A stretch of DNA of 64,000 bases from Lysobacter sp. S4-A87 (GTDB lineage: Bacteria; Pseudomonadota; Gammaproteobacteria; Xanthomonadales; Xanthomonadaceae), in NCBI RefSeq assembly GCF_022637455.1, contig NZ_CP093341.1, positions 3,596,001-3,660,000 on the forward strand, written 5' to 3'. The position numbers were made by a program, and so were the translations under genes. This document shows, one piece after another, positions 8,255 to 16,187 of this stretch (positions are counted from its first letter, which is position 1; every line of letters begins with the position of its first letter). The notes below the pieces were generated by a model, which saw only the letters and a list, made by a program, of their open reading frames with translations, was not told where the DNA came from and searched no databases.

Positions 8255-9196
8255 TCAGTCCGCCGCGCCCTTGGCCTCGGCCGTTCCCAGCACTTCCGGA
8301 TGCTGCAGGCGCCGGGGCTTGCCCAGCAGCGGGTGCACGAACACCGCAGCCAGGATGATGACCACGCCGACGTAGAAGGTGGTCGTCAGTTCGCGCTGTT
8401 CACCCAGCAGCAGCGCGGCCAGCACGATCGCGTAGACCGGCTCCAGGTTCACCGCCAGCTGCTGTGCGAACGCGCTCATGTGGCGCAATGCCACCAGCGA
8501 CAACGTGAACGGCAGCAGCGTGCAGGCCAGTGCCAGGCCCAGCAGCAGGGCGATGTCGTGGCCGCTGGGTACCACCAGCAGCGGGCCGGCGAAGGCCGGG
8601 AAAAGCAGCGGCATCAGCGGCGCCAGCAGGGTCAGCATCAGCGTGCCGGCGCCCAGCTCCAGCGCGGTGACGGTGAGCGGATCGCCGTGTTCGACCAGGC
8701 GCTTGTTGAGCGAGCCGAACAGTGCCACCAGCAGGGCCGAGACTGCGCCCACGGCGATGCCCGCCCGCATTCCCGCCGGCACGCCGCCGACCACCAGCAC
8801 CACGCCGGGCAGCACCATCACGCCCAGGGCCAGCTCGCGCTTGGAGAAGCGGGTGCGGGTCAGCCACGGTTCGATCATTGCCACGAACACCGTGCCCAGC
8901 GCCATGCAGGTCGCGCCAACCGAGGCGTTGGACAGCTTGATCGCGCCGTAGAAGGTCAGCCAGTGCAGGGCCACCAGCGCGCCGATGCCGGCGTAGGCCA
9001 GCATCAGCCGCGGCGACATCGCCCGCAACCCGCGCCACACGCGCGGCAGCAGTGCCAGCGCGGCGACCACGATCAGCATCCGCCACCACACCAGCGGCAA
9101 TGCCGGCAACGTGATCAGCTTGCCGAGGATCGCGGTGAAGCCCCACAGCAGCACGCAGAAGTGGATTTGCAGTTGCGCCTTGCTGGTCGGGTTCAT
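8255..9196 (-). CDS. EamA-family (DMT) transporter
   Basis: This 313-residue protein has ten predicted hydrophobic helices arranged as two EamA repeats, the pattern of drug/metabolite exporters. The first helix (FCVLLWGFTAILGKL) carries the typical early Trp-Gly, and the second repeat begins near residue 155. Substrates of such proteins are usually small metabolites or amino acids, and no specificity can be read here. The gene is monocistronic and lies divergent from the TfoX-like gene. Confidence 0.88.
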   Translation of the reverse strand: MNPTSKAQLQIHFCVLLWGFTAILGKLITLPALPLVWWRMLIVVAALALLPRVWRGLRAMSPRLMLAYAGIGALVALHWLTFYGAIKLSNASVGATCMALGTVFVAMIEPWLTRTRFSKRELALGVMVLPGVVLVVGGVPAGMRAGIAVGAVSALLVALFGSLNKRLVEHGDPLTVTALELGAGTLMLTLLAPLMPLLFPAFAGPLLVVPSGHDIALLLGLALACTLLPFTLSLVALRHMSAFAQQLAVNLEPVYAIVLAALLLGEQRELTTTFYVGVVIILAAVFVHPLLGKPRRLQHPEVLGTAEAKGAAD

Positions 9197-9350
9197 GCGG
9201 TCGCCAATGAAGGCGTGGTGGGCGAGGGGAGCCTATTGTCGCCGCAGTTGCCGGCAAATCGTCGCGGCGCCGGGCGGAACGGACGAAATGGGACGGGGCG
9301 CCGCAATGGGGCGCAGACTGCAGTAGCCGGAACCCACGGATCGCAGGTCC

Positions 9351-9692
9351 ATGAGCAATGCCTTCATCGCCCATCTGCACGACCTGCTCGACGGGATGGG
9401 CCGGGTGACGACGCGTGCGATGTTCGGCGGCCATGGCGTGTACCTCGAGGGGGCGCTGATCGGCGTGGTCCTCGAGGAGGCCCTGTACCTGAAGGTCGAC
9501 AACGAGACGCGCCTGCATTTCGAGGCGGCGGGCAGCGAGCCGTACGTCTACCGGGGGCAGCAGCTGCCTATCCGGATGAGCTACTGGTCACTGCCGGCGT
9601 CGGCCATGGATTCGCCGCAGGCGATGAAACCCTGGGCGGAGCTCGCCTACGCCGCCGCGCTGCGCAAGACCCCGTCGAAGCGCCGCAAATAG
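9351..9692 (+). CDS. TfoX/Sxy N-terminal domain protein
   Basis: This 113-residue protein matches the TfoX N-terminal domain alone: the RAMFGGHGVYLEG core near residues 22-34, the LYLKVDNETR strand, and the MSYWSLPA motif. Full-length Sxy/TfoX is a competence co-regulator with CRP and has an extra C-terminal domain, which is missing here. Stand-alone proteins of this size are common and their function is not established. The ATG at 9351 is preceded by GCAGG. There is no operon partner; yceI follows after 124 bases. Confidence 0.88.
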   Translation: MSNAFIAHLHDLLDGMGRVTTRAMFGGHGVYLEGALIGVVLEEALYLKVDNETRLHFEAAGSEPYVYRGQQLPIRMSYWSLPASAMDSPQAMKPWAELAYAAALRKTPSKRRK

Positions 9693-9816
9693 ACATTCGC
9701 GCGGTCCCGGCACGGCGATGTCGATTTCGCCCGTGCCCGTTCGTCATGACAATGAAGGCCGCCATCGCGGATCGACCGCAGGCGGCCTGCATCCCATCCT
9801 TTCCCGGAACCCAGTC

Positions 9817-10437
9817 ATGACTTTCCAACGCTCCGCTTCCGTCCGTATTGCAATGGCAGCGACCCTGCTGGCCGTGGCCGCTTCGGCCGCCGCCAGGCCG
9901 GTCCGCTACGAAATCGACCCGAGCCACACGTTCCCGAGCTTCGAAGCCGACCACATGGGCGTGTCGGTGTGGCGTGGCAAGTTCAACTCCAGCCAGGGCG
10001 AGATCTCGCTCGACAAGTCCGCCGGCACCGGCACGGTGGAAGTCACGATCGATACCGCCAGCGTCGACTATGGCCTGGACGTCATGAACGACAAGGCCCG
10101 CGAGGCCGACCTGCTCGATGCCGGCAAGTACCCGAAGGCGGTCTACAAGGGGCGCCTGGCCGATTTCCGCGATGGTGCGCCGACGCGAGTCACCGGCCAG
10201 CTGACGCTGCGCGGCGTGACGCGACCGCTGGACCTGGCCATCGACCGCTTCAAGTGCATCCCGCATCCGCTGCACAAGCGCGAACTGTGCGGCGCCGACG
10301 CGCTGGGCACGTTCCGCCGCGACGAATTCGGCATCGACGCCGGCAAGGATTACGGCTTCGACATGAACGTGACGCTGCGCATTCAAGTTGAAGCCGTCCA
10401 GGTCGAAGCAGACAAGGTGGCGGCGCAGGCGCCGTGA
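9817..10437 (+). CDS. YceI-family periplasmic lipid-binding-like protein
   Basis: This 206-residue protein has a signal peptide (residues 1-25, with cleavage near AASAAARP) and a YceI lipocalin-like beta barrel. Family marks are YEIDPSHTFPSFEADHMG near residues 29-46, the central MNDKAREADLLD segment, and GVTRPLDLAIDRF. YceI proteins bind isoprenoid or polyprenyl lipids in the periplasm and are often stress-induced. An upstream in-frame ATG at 9718 would hide the signal peptide, so 9817 is chosen. The C-terminus has an extra Val/Glu-rich tail of about 20 residues. Confidence 0.9.
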   Translation: MTFQRSASVRIAMAATLLAVAASAAARPVRYEIDPSHTFPSFEADHMGVSVWRGKFNSSQGEISLDKSAGTGTVEVTIDTASVDYGLDVMNDKAREADLLDAGKYPKAVYKGRLADFRDGAPTRVTGQLTLRGVTRPLDLAIDRFKCIPHPLHKRELCGADALGTFRRDEFGIDAGKDYGFDMNVTLRIQVEAVQVEADKVAAQAP

Positions 10438-10524
10438 CCTTGCCGAGCATCTTCTTGCCGGCCCGCTAACAGCCGATGCCGGATCATGCGACTGCACAGT
10501 CGCCCCATGAAGAAGGAGAAAACG

Positions 10525-10887
10525 ATGGCTTTCTACGTTGATGGATACGTAATTCCGGTGCCGAAGAAGAACCTGGCCGCATACCGCGCGATGGCGCGCA
10601 AGGCCGGCAAGATCTGGCGCGAGTACGGCGCGCTCGAGGTCAACGAATGCGTCGCAGACGACGTCCAGCCGGGCAAGCTCACCTCGTTTCCGCAGGCGGT
10701 GAAGCTCAAGGCCGACGAAGTCGTGGTGTTCTCGTGGATCACCTACAAGACGCGCGCACAGCGTGACAAGATCAACAAGCAGGTCATGAACGACCCGCGT
10801 CTGGCCGACATGATGGATCCCAAGAATTCACCGTTCGACGCCAAGCGCATGTTCTGGGGCGGCTTCAAGCCGATCGTTTCGCTCTGA
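10525..10887 (+). CDS. DUF1428 family protein
   Basis: This 120-residue cytosolic protein begins MAFYVDGYVIPVPKKNL, the signature of the DUF1428 family, and keeps its conserved stretches (KIWREYGALEVNECVADDV, VFSWITYKTRAQRD and MFWGGF near the end). The fold is a dimeric alpha/beta barrel like that of antibiotic monooxygenases, but no activity is known. GAAGGAG lies nine bases before the ATG at 10525, which settles the start. It converges on the sigma factor gene with two bases between stop codons. Confidence 0.9.
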   Translation: MAFYVDGYVIPVPKKNLAAYRAMARKAGKIWREYGALEVNECVADDVQPGKLTSFPQAVKLKADEVVVFSWITYKTRAQRDKINKQVMNDPRLADMMDPKNSPFDAKRMFWGGFKPIVSL

Positions 10888-10889
10888 GG

Positions 10890-12170
10890 TCAGCTTTCGG
10901 CCAGGCACTCGGCCGCGCGCTGCCTAAGCAGTGTCTGTTCGCGCGCGTTGCGGGTCATGGCCGCGGCGCGCTCGAACTCTTCCCGCGCTTCGCCGAAGCG
11001 GCCGAGTTTGCGCAGCAGGTCGCCGCGCACGCTCGGTAGCAGGTGGTAATCCTTCAGCAACGGATCGCCGGTCAACGCGTCCACCAGTGCCAGGCCGGCA
11101 GCTGGGCCGAACAGCATCGACAGCGCCACCGCGCGGTTGAGTTCCACCACCGGTGACGGCACCTGCTGCGCCAGTGCGCCGTAGAGCCCGACGATGCTGG
11201 CCCAGTCGGTTTCCTCGGCGGTCAACGCGCGCGCATGGCAGGCCGCGATCGCCGCCTGCAGGGTGTAGGGGCCGCGCGTCGGATTGCGCACCGAGCCGAG
11301 CTTCTCGGCACGCTCCAGCGCCGCCAGCCCGCGGTGGATCAGCAGCTGGTCCCAGCGGGCGCGGTTCTGTTCGAGCAGCAGCACCGGCTCGCCGTTGACG
11401 TCCACGCGTGCCGCAGAGCGTGATGCCTGGATTTCCATCAGCGCGACCAGGCCGTGGACTTCCGGCTCGTTCGGCACCAGCCCGGCCAGGATGCGGCCCA
11501 GGCGCAGCGCGTCCTCGCACAGGCCAGGGCGCATCCAGTCGTCGCCCGCGGTGGCGGCATAGCCTTCGTTGAAGATCAGATAGACCACGGCCAGCACCGA
11601 CGACAGGCGCTGCGCCAGCTCCTCGCCGCGCGGGACTTCGTAGGGCACCTGCTTGTCGGCCAGCGTGCGCTTGGCGCGGACGATGCGCTGGGCGATCGTC
11701 GGTTCCGGCACCAGGAACGCACGCGCGATCTCGTCCGTGCTCAGGCCGCCGAGCAGCCGCAGCGTCAGTGCCACCTGCGCCGGCGTCGACAGCACCGGGT
11801 GGCAGGCGGTGAACACCAGTCGCAGCAGGTCGTCGCCGATCGGGTCGTCGAGCTTGTCCAGGTGGGCATCATCGGCACTCTCCTGTTCGGCCTCCAGTTC
11901 GCGCGCGAGTTCCTCGTGCTTGCGCTGCAGCAGCTTGCTGCGGCGCAGGCGATCGATCGCGCGGTGCTTGGCGGTGGCCATGAGCCAGGCGCCGGGCTGG
12001 TCGGGAACGCCGGTTTCAGGCCAGCGTTCCAGTGCCGCGACCAGCGCGTCCTGGGCCAGTTCCTCGGCCAGGCCGACGTCGCGCACCATGCGCGCGAGCG
12101 TCGCAATCAATTTGGCCGATTCGATGCGCCATACGGCATCGATGCTGCGGTGGATGTCGGTCGCCGTCAT
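10890..12170 (-). CDS. ECF42-type RNA polymerase sigma factor with C-terminal TPR-like extension
   Basis: This 426-residue protein is an ECF sigma factor followed by a long extension. Region 2 is at residues 10-75 (DVGLAEELAQDALVAALERW), region 4 at about 125-175 (LGGLSTDEIARAFLVPEPTI). The remaining 240 residues begin with the DUF6596-like segment (YLIFNEGYAAT) and end in TPR-like helices. This architecture and the adjacent YCII/DGPF genes define the ECF42 group, which has no anti-sigma factor; the extension is thought to control activity. It is the last gene of a seven-gene operon whose first gene has a matching promoter at 14964-14990, so autoregulation is likely. Confidence 0.93.
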   Translation of the reverse strand: MTATDIHRSIDAVWRIESAKLIATLARMVRDVGLAEELAQDALVAALERWPETGVPDQPGAWLMATAKHRAIDRLRRSKLLQRKHEELARELEAEQESADDAHLDKLDDPIGDDLLRLVFTACHPVLSTPAQVALTLRLLGGLSTDEIARAFLVPEPTIAQRIVRAKRTLADKQVPYEVPRGEELAQRLSSVLAVVYLIFNEGYAATAGDDWMRPGLCEDALRLGRILAGLVPNEPEVHGLVALMEIQASRSAARVDVNGEPVLLLEQNRARWDQLLIHRGLAALERAEKLGSVRNPTRGPYTLQAAIAACHARALTAEETDWASIVGLYGALAQQVPSPVVELNRAVALSMLFGPAAGLALVDALTGDPLLKDYHLLPSVRGDLLRKLGRFGEAREEFERAAAMTRNAREQTLLRQRAAECLAES

Positions 12171-12222
12171 GGCGACCGATCACACCACCGACGTTGTGTC
12201 GTTGCAAGTGCTCGAAGTGGCA

Positions 12223-12783
12223 TCACGCGCCTTCCAGGCGCGGTGTCGCGGTGCTGCCGTGCTCGCTCAGCTGCTTGAGGTTGCCGAGCCCTTCCTCGAA
12301 AGCCTTGCCGATCATGCGGTCCATGTTCACGAACACGCTGAACACCTTGGAGACATACGGCATGTCGCCATTCATCGACCATGTGACCTCGCTGCCATTG
12401 CCCTGCGGCACGATCGTGAACTGTGCCGAGCTGCGCGCCTGCATCGGTCGGCTGAAGTCGAGCTGGACCTCGATCCGCGAGGAGGGCACCGATTTCACGA
12501 TCTCCATCCGACCGGCGCCGGCCTTGTTGTTGCCGTCCCAGCGGTAGGTCGCGCCGATGCCCTGCGCGGCGCCGCCGATCTCGCGCTGCATCTGCGGGTC
12601 CAGCTTCTCGTACGGCGACCACGCCTGCCAGCGGTGGAAGTCGTTGATCTGCGCGAACACCTGTTCCGGTGGTGCCTGGATGTGGACGCGGCGTTCGACG
12701 CGGAAGGTGTCCGGCCGGGTGGCGGCGAAGATGAGGATGGCCGCGATCAGTACAACGACGGCGATGGCGATGAACTTGAACAT
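12223..12783 (-). CDS. SRPBCC/START-like protein with membrane anchor
   Basis: This 186-residue protein has one N-terminal helix (residues 3-22) that could anchor it or act as an uncleaved signal, then a polyketide-cyclase/SRPBCC domain (IQAPPEQVFAQINDFHRWQAWSPYE region, residues 39-63, and the YRWDGNNKAGAG strand). SRPBCC domains form a cavity for hydrophobic ligands. It lies between the third YCII gene and the sigma factor gene in the ECF42 operon, and genes of this kind are frequent neighbours of ECF42 factors. Its ligand is unknown. Confidence 0.87.
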   Translation of the reverse strand: MFKFIAIAVVVLIAAILIFAATRPDTFRVERRVHIQAPPEQVFAQINDFHRWQAWSPYEKLDPQMQREIGGAAQGIGATYRWDGNNKAGAGRMEIVKSVPSSRIEVQLDFSRPMQARSSAQFTIVPQGNGSEVTWSMNGDMPYVSKVFSVFVNMDRMIGKAFEEGLGNLKQLSEHGSTATPRLEGA

Positions 12784-12818
12784 TCGTAACTCCGTTCCGT
12801 GGGTTCAGAAAGTGTGGG

Positions 12819-13247
12819 TCAATGTTTGGGGGGCGAACCGGCTTGCTGCTGCATGTCCTGCAGGCCGGCGGCGGCCTTGCGTACGTCGGCGGGGAAGTCG
12901 GCCAGTTCCTGCACCTGGCGGATCTCGATCACTTCGTTGTCGGAGGCCGGGCAGCGCGAGGCCCAGGCGATGGCTTCCTCGCGCGACTTCACCTGGATCA
13001 TCCAGTAGCCGCCAAGGACTTCCCTGGCTTCGCTGAAGGGGCCATCGGTGACCTGCGGCTTGCCGTCCCTGAAACTCACCCGCGCGCCCATCGACGGCGG
13101 GTGCAGTCCGTCCAGCGCGAGCAGCACGCCGGCCTTCTGCAGGGACTCGTTGTATTTCATCATCGCGGCGACGGCGGCGGCTTCGGGCACCGTGCCGGGT
13201 GCGGCGGATTCGTAGCCCTTGGGGATCATCAGCATCATGAATCGCAT
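12819..13247 (-). CDS. YCII-related (DGPF) domain protein
   Basis: This 142-residue protein has one YCII-related domain. It starts MRFMMLMIPKGYES and carries the diagnostic DGPFSEAREVLGGYW motif near residues 72-86. The C-terminal 40 residues are an acidic to Gln-rich tail. DGPF proteins are the usual targets and genomic partners of ECF42 sigma factors; their chemistry is unknown, although YciI relatives resemble small ferredoxin-like-fold enzymes. The ATG at 13247 is chosen because the next in-frame start upstream would add a non-conserved stretch overlapping the VOC gene. Confidence 0.9.
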   Translation of the reverse strand: MRFMMLMIPKGYESAAPGTVPEAAAVAAMMKYNESLQKAGVLLALDGLHPPSMGARVSFRDGKPQVTDGPFSEAREVLGGYWMIQVKSREEAIAWASRCPASDNEVIEIRQVQELADFPADVRKAAAGLQDMQQQAGSPPKH

Positions 13248-13275
13248 GGTGGCATCTCCGTGGTGGACAGGGAGG

Positions 13276-13683
13276 TCAGCAGTTGGGCACCGCATCGGGC
13301 TTCATGTGGACGAACTCCCACAGGTGGCCGTCCAGGTCTTCGAAGCCATGGCCGTACATGAAGCCCTGGTCGCTGGCATCGAAGTGGGTCCTGGCGCCGG
13401 CGGCCACCGCCTTGGCGACGATTGCATCGACGGCGTTGCTGCTGTCCATCGACAGGCAGACGATCGCCTCGGTGGCCGTGGTCGCATCGTGGACCGGTTT
13501 GCGGGTGAAGGTCTGGAAGAACGCTTCGGTCAGCAGCATCACGCAGATGTTGTCCGACACCACCATGCAGGCGCCCTGTTCGTTGGTGAAGTCGGGATTG
13601 AACGAGTAGCCGAGCTTCTCGAAGAAATCGACCGAGCGGTCGAGGTCCTTGACCGGGAGGTTGAGGTAGATCTGGCTGGCCAT
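13276..13683 (-). CDS. VOC-superfamily (glyoxalase-like) protein
   Basis: This 135-residue protein has the paired beta-alpha-beta-beta-beta modules of the VOC superfamily. It starts MASQIYLNLPVKDLDRSVDF, and ends with the metal-edge strand DLDGHLWEFVHM near residues 116-127. It resembles the YaeR/VOC proteins annotated as lactoylglutathione-lyase-like, although no substrate can be assigned. It lies six bases after the preceding VOC gene in the ECF42 operon, so the pair is probably translated from one transcript. Confidence 0.9.
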   Translation of the reverse strand: MASQIYLNLPVKDLDRSVDFFEKLGYSFNPDFTNEQGACMVVSDNICVMLLTEAFFQTFTRKPVHDATTATEAIVCLSMDSSNAVDAIVAKAVAAGARTHFDASDQGFMYGHGFEDLDGHLWEFVHMKPDAVPNC

Positions 13684-13689
13684 GGCGGA

Positions 13690-14103
13690 TCAGGCCTCGC
13701 TCTCGCAGTTGACCATCCAGCTGACGCCGAACTGGTCGACGAACATGCCGAAGCTGGCCGACCAGAAGGTCTTGTCGAGCGGCATGATCACCTGGCCCTT
13801 CTCCGACAGTGCCTTGAACACGCGCTCGGACTCGGCGACGGTGTCGACGTTGAGCGCGATCGCGCATCCCTTGATGCCGTCGTAGCTGTCGGTCGGCATG
13901 CCGTCCGATGCCATCAGCACCTGGTCGCCGACCTGCAGGCGGGCGTGCATGATCTTGTCGTGGTGCTCGGCCGGCACGTGGTCGCAGGCCGGGCTGTTGC
14001 CGAATGTGGTGATGGGGTCGAGCGTGCCGCCGAGCGCCTGCGCGTAGAACCGCATCGCGGTTTCGCAGTTGCCGTTGAAGGTGAGGTAGGCGTTGATCTT
14101 CAT
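13690..14103 (-). CDS. PhnB-like VOC protein
   Basis: This 137-residue protein matches the PhnB-like VOC group (MKINAYLTFNGNCETAMRFY at the start, ALGGTLDPITTFG, and the closing FGMFVDQFGVSWMVNC). These are dimeric metal-binding-fold proteins of uncertain function; despite the name, no phosphonate genes are nearby. The ATG at 14103 fits the conserved N-terminus. It is the third gene of the ECF42 operon, 25 bases after the second YCII gene. Confidence 0.9.
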   Translation of the reverse strand: MKINAYLTFNGNCETAMRFYAQALGGTLDPITTFGNSPACDHVPAEHHDKIMHARLQVGDQVLMASDGMPTDSYDGIKGCAIALNVDTVAESERVFKALSEKGQVIMPLDKTFWSASFGMFVDQFGVSWMVNCESEA

Positions 14104-14128
14104 GGACTGTCCTGGGTGGAGTGGGGGG

Positions 14129-14458
14129 TCAGTTGCCGCCGGCGATGCGGTGGATTTCGGAGACGCCATTGCCGGCGATGGCAAGGAAGCGGTGCGCTGC
14201 GTCGAGCGCGGCCACTTCCGATGCGAGCTCCATCAGGGCGAAGCCGGCGATGACTTCCTTGCTTTCGGCATAGGGTCCGTCGACGACCGTGTAGTTGCCG
14301 TCGTTGCGGCGGATGCGCGTGGGATTGGCGAACAGGCCGCCGGTGGCGAGCAGTTCGCCGGCGGCGCGGCTGCGTTCGATGAACTGCTGCATCTGCGCCA
14401 TGTCCTGGTCGCAGGCGGGTTGTTTCGAGTCGGGGGTGTAGAGCATGAGGAACTGCAT
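14129..14458 (-). CDS. YCII-related (DGPY) domain protein
   Basis: This 109-residue YCII-related protein starts MQFLMLYTPDSKQPACDQD and carries DGPYAESKEVIAGF near residues 61-74, a DGPF variant with Tyr for Phe. It is the second gene of the ECF42 operon. The start at 14458 is set by homology to the two sister proteins. It is shorter than those because it lacks their C-terminal tail. Confidence 0.9.
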   Translation of the reverse strand: MQFLMLYTPDSKQPACDQDMAQMQQFIERSRAAGELLATGGLFANPTRIRRNDGNYTVVDGPYAESKEVIAGFALMELASEVAALDAAHRFLAIAGNGVSEIHRIAGGN

Positions 14459-14484
14459 GGGGAGGCCTCGTTTCGGGTGGTGGT

Positions 14485-14916
14485 TTATTGGCGCGCGGCG
14501 ATCTGTTCGCGCAGTCGGTCGTCCTGATCGCGCAGTTGCTGGGTGTATTCGGCGCCGAAGTCGCAGCCTTCGAAGATCTGGCGGATCTCGACTTCGCACG
14601 GTTCTTCGCTGTCGAACAGTTGCGGTGCGCGCTTGACCCATTCGACGGCTTCGGCCAGCGAGCCGGTCTGGAACAGCCAGTAGCCGGCGATGAGTTCCTT
14701 GGTTTCGGCGAAGGGGCCGTCGATGACGGTGCGCTGCTTGCCGGCAAAGCGCACGCGGGCGCCCTTGCTGCTGGGTTGCAGGCCTTCGCCGCCGATCATC
14801 ACGCCGGCCTTGACCAGTTCTTCGTTGTATCGGCCCATCTGGGTCAGCAGTTCTTCGCTCGGCATCACGCCGGCTTCGGAGTCCGCATTGGCGCGGACGA
14901 TGACCATGAAGCGCAT
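14485..14916 (-). CDS. YCII-related (DGPF) domain protein, first gene of the ECF42 operon
   Basis: This 143-residue protein starts MRFMVIVRANADSEAGVMP and holds the DGPFAETKELIAGYWLF motif near residues 66-82. Its C-terminal 40 residues are polar (RDQDDRLREQIAARQ). GGAGAC lies five bases before the ATG at 14916, so a longer upstream reading frame into the repeat region is rejected. It is the promoter-proximal gene of the operon and the likely main target of the sigma factor encoded at the operon's end. Confidence 0.92.
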   Translation of the reverse strand: MRFMVIVRANADSEAGVMPSEELLTQMGRYNEELVKAGVMIGGEGLQPSSKGARVRFAGKQRTVIDGPFAETKELIAGYWLFQTGSLAEAVEWVKRAPQLFDSEEPCEVEIRQIFEGCDFGAEYTQQLRDQDDRLREQIAARQ

Positions 14917-14963
14917 TGTTGTCTCCTGTTTTCGAACCGCCGCAGTGGGGCTCTTGTCAGGAT

Positions 14964-14990
14964 GACGAACGGGAGTGGGCGGGATCGACA
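14964..14990 (-). promoter_or_regulatory. Candidate ECF42-dependent promoter
   Basis: Read on the minus strand, TGTCGA (14985-14990) is followed after 17 bases by CGTC (14964-14967), and the operon's first start codon is 47 bases further. From memory of work on ECF42 in Streptomyces, the group recognises TGTCGA at -35 and CGA/TC at -10, which fits both boxes. This would make the operon autoregulated. A transcript start has not been shown. Confidence 0.7.
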
Positions 14991-15031
14991 CGGGGTCGAA
15001 GTTTTTTTTCAGCGAGGTGGCATGGCTGTCT

Positions 15032-15080
15032 GCGGAGCGGCGGACGACGCTTCGGCAATTCATTGCATGGTCTTCTGCGG
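15032..15080. repeat. Solo arm of the dispersed element
   Basis: GGCGGACGACGCTTCGGCAA and the following bases repeat the right flank of the 76-bp element (compare 8164-8190 and 48384-48404), including the TCTGCGG seen after the 8164 copy. It lies between the LysR gene and the ECF42 promoter, just upstream of a run of eight T (15002-15009). Confidence 0.75.
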
Positions 15081-15152
15081 CCCTCACCCCAACCCCTCTC
15101 CCGTAAACGGGAGAGGGGCTTTCACCGTCATTGCCGCCTTGGCGGGAATGAC
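15081..15152. repeat. CCCTCACCCC-type repeat, copy 2, and a GTCAT...GGCGGGAATGAC hairpin
   Basis: The first part (15081-15122) forms a strong hairpin, CCTCTCCCG-TAAA-CGGGAGAGG. The second (15124-15152) belongs to the short GTCATTCCCGC...GCGGGAATGAC palindrome family. Lying just after the LysR stop, they may end that transcript. Confidence 0.8.
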
Positions 15153-15161
15153 GAAAAGGGT

Positions 15162-16046
15162 TCAATCCTTCGGCAGCGCCAGCAACCAGTCGACGAATGT
15201 CTGCGCGGCCGCACGCAGGCGGCGGTGCGAGGGGTACACCACGTAGTAGCCCCAGCGCGCCTTCACTGTCGGTACCGGCAACCGTTGCAGGCGCCCGCTT
15301 TCGAGGTAGGGGCCGACGATGCGCGAGCGTGCCAGGGCGATGCCCATACCGAACACGGCGGCATTCATCGCCCCAGTGCTGTCGGTGAAGGTCAGGCGCT
15401 CGTCGAACTTGGCGCCATGCACGCCGGCGGCGCGGAACCAGTCGTGCCAGCCCTGCCGCGAGTGGTCGGAGATCAGTGGCTGCCTGGCGACATCGGCAGG
15501 CTGAAGGATCTGCTCGATGCCCGGAAAGTCTGGCGCGGCCACCGGCAGCAGCCCTTCGTCCATCAGGAAGTGCGCGGTCAGGCCGGGCCAGTGTCCCGGC
15601 CCGTGGCGGATGCCGAAGTCCGGGCCGGGGTCGTCGAAGCGGGTCAGTGCGACTTCGGTGTCGATGCTCAGGCGCAGGTTGGGGTGCGCCCGGGTGAACT
15701 CGGCCAGGCGCGGCGTCAGCCAGGTGTAGGTGAGCGAGTGCAGGGTGGTGAAGCGGATGCGGTCGGTGTCCTCGCGCCCCGAGCGCAGGCTGCGCAACAC
15801 GCCGTCGACGTCGGCCAGGGCGCTGCCGGCGGCGTCGGCCAGCTTGCGGCCGTCGGCGGTCAGGGCGACCCCGCGCGCGTGGCGCTGGAACAGGGCCACG
15901 CCCAGCCGCGACTCGAGCTTGCGCACGTGGTGGCTGACTGCGCTGGCAGTCAGGTGCAGCTCCTCGGCGGCGTGGGCGAAGTTCTGGTGCCGGGCCGCCG
16001 ATTCGAATGCCGTCAGGGCCGGCAGCCAGTCCGCGCGCAGTGCCAT
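15162..16046 (-). CDS. LysR-family transcriptional regulator (GcvA-like)
   Basis: This 294-residue regulator has an N-terminal winged helix-turn-helix (residues 5-63, with ALTAFESAARHQNFAHAAEE and the recognition region AVSHHVRKLE) and a LysR substrate-binding domain to the end. The AVSHHV pattern is typical of GcvA/AmpR-type regulators. The start at 16046 matches family length; a start at 16082 would add 12 residues. It is divergent from the cupin gene, with an inverted repeat in between, so it probably controls that gene and possibly the transporter and cyclase genes that follow. Confidence 0.9.
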   Translation of the reverse strand: MALRADWLPALTAFESAARHQNFAHAAEELHLTASAVSHHVRKLESRLGVALFQRHARGVALTADGRKLADAAGSALADVDGVLRSLRSGREDTDRIRFTTLHSLTYTWLTPRLAEFTRAHPNLRLSIDTEVALTRFDDPGPDFGIRHGPGHWPGLTAHFLMDEGLLPVAAPDFPGIEQILQPADVARQPLISDHSRQGWHDWFRAAGVHGAKFDERLTFTDSTGAMNAAVFGMGIALARSRIVGPYLESGRLQRLPVPTVKARWGYYVVYPSHRRLRAAAQTFVDWLLALPKD

Positions 16047-16124
16047 GTCGAGCCTCAAATCTGATTTGTGTCTGACAGCCAAAGTATGCGCTTGTGCAGC
16101 GCCGGCAGGTAATCAGAATAGCGG

Positions 16125-16140
16125 TCTGGCAAGAGCCAGA
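16125..16140. promoter_or_regulatory. Inverted repeat in the LysR-cupin intergenic region
   Basis: TCTGGC-AAGA-GCCAGA is a perfect 6-bp inverted repeat located 48 bases before the cupin start and 79 bases before the LysR start. Its placement suits a LysR-type binding site, but the motif is not a classic T-N11-A match, so this is a candidate only. Confidence 0.45.
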
Positions 16141-16187
16141 TTAGTCGATGGGCGCCACCCCCGGTGCCCGACCGCAGGAGCGGAGCA

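Noticed and set aside
9351-9692. Full competence regulator TfoX/Sxy
   Set aside because: Only the N-terminal domain is present, so a competence role cannot be claimed.
14485-15165. A longer version of the first ECF42-operon gene starting at 15165
   Set aside because: The extension would translate the intergenic repeats. The ATG at 14916 has GGAGAC upstream and aligns with its paralogues.
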